Shown: in pieces, positions 63,674 to 64,000 of the stretch
How positions within the stretch are numbered: position 1 is the stretch's first letter
Layout of the letters: every line of letters begins with the position of its first letter
Assembly (NCBI GenBank): GCA_963712825.1
Contig: CAVQJP010000013.1
Coordinates: 62,001-126,000, forward strand
Length of the DNA: 64,000 nt
Direction of reading: 5' to 3'
Origin: AP-15 sp963712825
GTDB taxonomy: Bacteria > Pseudomonadota > Alphaproteobacteria > ATCC43930 > CGMCC-115725
The notes under the pieces: model-generated
Told to the model about the DNA's origin: nothing
The model's input: the letters and a program-made list of their open reading frames with translations, nothing else
Databases searched by the model: none
Made by a program: the position numbers and the translations under genes

Positions 63674-64000
63674 AAATTCCGCGCAGGAAATCACCCTCGA
63701 CGACATCGAATCGCTGGCGGTCGGAGCCTGGATCCTCGGCACCGGCGGCGGCGGCAGCCCGTATCTGGGGTTGTTGAACATGCGCCGGCTCTACGGCGAA
63801 GGGCGTCGCGTCGAGCTGATCTCGCCGCTCGATCTCGCCGACGAGGATTGGGTGGCGGTGGTCTCGAACATGGGGGCGCCGCTGGTCGGCCAGGAGCGGC
63901 TCGCCGACAGCCGCAATATCGCCCGCGCGGTCGAGATCCAGCAGGATTTGCTCGGGGCCAAATTCCGCGCCGTCATGTCGCTCGAAATCGGCGGCGGCAA
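63669..64000 (+). CDS. DUF917 family protein, N-terminal part
   Basis: An open frame of 110 complete codons (the base at 64000 starts the partial next one) that runs off the right edge without a stop. It starts TNSAQEITLDDIESLAVGAW and contains the glycine-rich ILGTGGGGSPYLGLL, followed by VVSNMGAPLVGQERL and a C-terminal AVMSLEIGGG. This is the opening of DUF917 proteins, often linked to hydantoinase/oxoprolinase-type or hydantoin-like substrate use. The start codon lies inside a palindromic repeat. The rest of the gene is outside the window. Confidence 0.85.
   Translation, partial: MTNSAQEITLDDIESLAVGAWILGTGGGGSPYLGLLNMRRLYGEGRRVELISPLDLADEDWVAVVSNMGAPLVGQERLADSRNIARAVEIQQDLLGAKFRAVMSLEIGGG

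Overview
The window is GC-rich, gene-dense chromosomal DNA, most likely from an alphaproteobacterium (Hyphomicrobiales or Rhodospirillales type). This rests on the base composition, the metal-site type of HemB, a RibB fused to a degenerate RibA-like domain, a His-rich secreted protein of a type I associate with this class, and two PEP-CTERM proteins. No rRNA, tRNA, CRISPR, integrase or transposase was found. The genus cannot be fixed from the sequence.

Layout. 1-2050: end of an SDR gene, a 2-enoyl thioester reductase-like gene and a Phd/PIN toxin-antitoxin pair whose toxin is frameshifted. 2058-3863: a ThDP enzyme. 3965-13661 (minus): a four-gene RND efflux operon (adaptor, two pumps, outer-membrane channel) joined by ATGA overlaps, with a palindromic repeat between the two pump genes. 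13884-15587: a second ThDP enzyme. 15610-24036 (minus): glnD, an SDR, a meaB-type GTPase, a lone receiver protein, an Atm1-type ABC exporter and an MFS exporter. 24286-26200: a small membrane-protein remnant and a third ThDP enzyme. 26618-27828: a His-rich exported protein and an unrecognised protein. 28041-35592: small-molecule catabolism (SnoaL-like protein, isochorismatase-type hydrolase, HpcH aldolase, Rieske protein, hydantoinase, ClC channel, gamma-glutamyltransferase). 35597-38396: a structured-RNA candidate, a sigma-54-like promoter, a PEP-CTERM protein and an animal-type heme peroxidase. 38589-43834: phosphatidylserine decarboxylase with a small membrane protein, an SDR, hemB and a benzoate-CoA-ligase-like gene with a suspect 5' end. 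43859-45976: a frameshifted beta-helix protein and a DsbA/FrnE-like protein. 46229-49483: a second PEP-CTERM protein followed by three tandem tail-collar (Mdp-like) proteins, a DUF6916 protein and a GNAT. 49560-53575: an acyl-CoA synthetase, SDR, APH-like kinase and DUF6285 gene, the last interrupted by a palindromic repeat. 53604-57468: RibB fused to a degenerate GCHII domain, an MFS carrier, an unknown membrane protein and a FitAB/VapBC-type pair. 57579-61547: an SDR, then (minus) a thiocyanate hydrolase operon scnB-scnA-scnC with a P15K-like activator and a Ni/Co permease. 62386-64000: a CaiB/BaiF CoA-transferase and the start of a DUF917 protein.

The clearest coherent system is the thiocyanate hydrolase operon. 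It has three enzyme subunits, the cobalt-site Cys motif CTLCSC, an activator-like protein and a cobalt/nickel importer on one strand. The most interesting poorly understood locus is 46229-49483, where phage-tail-collar-like proteins sit without any other phage gene and behind an exosortase-type surface protein. Three apparent single-base frameshifts (near 1918, 42298 and 44697) may be real decay or sequence errors; two lie in homopolymer runs.
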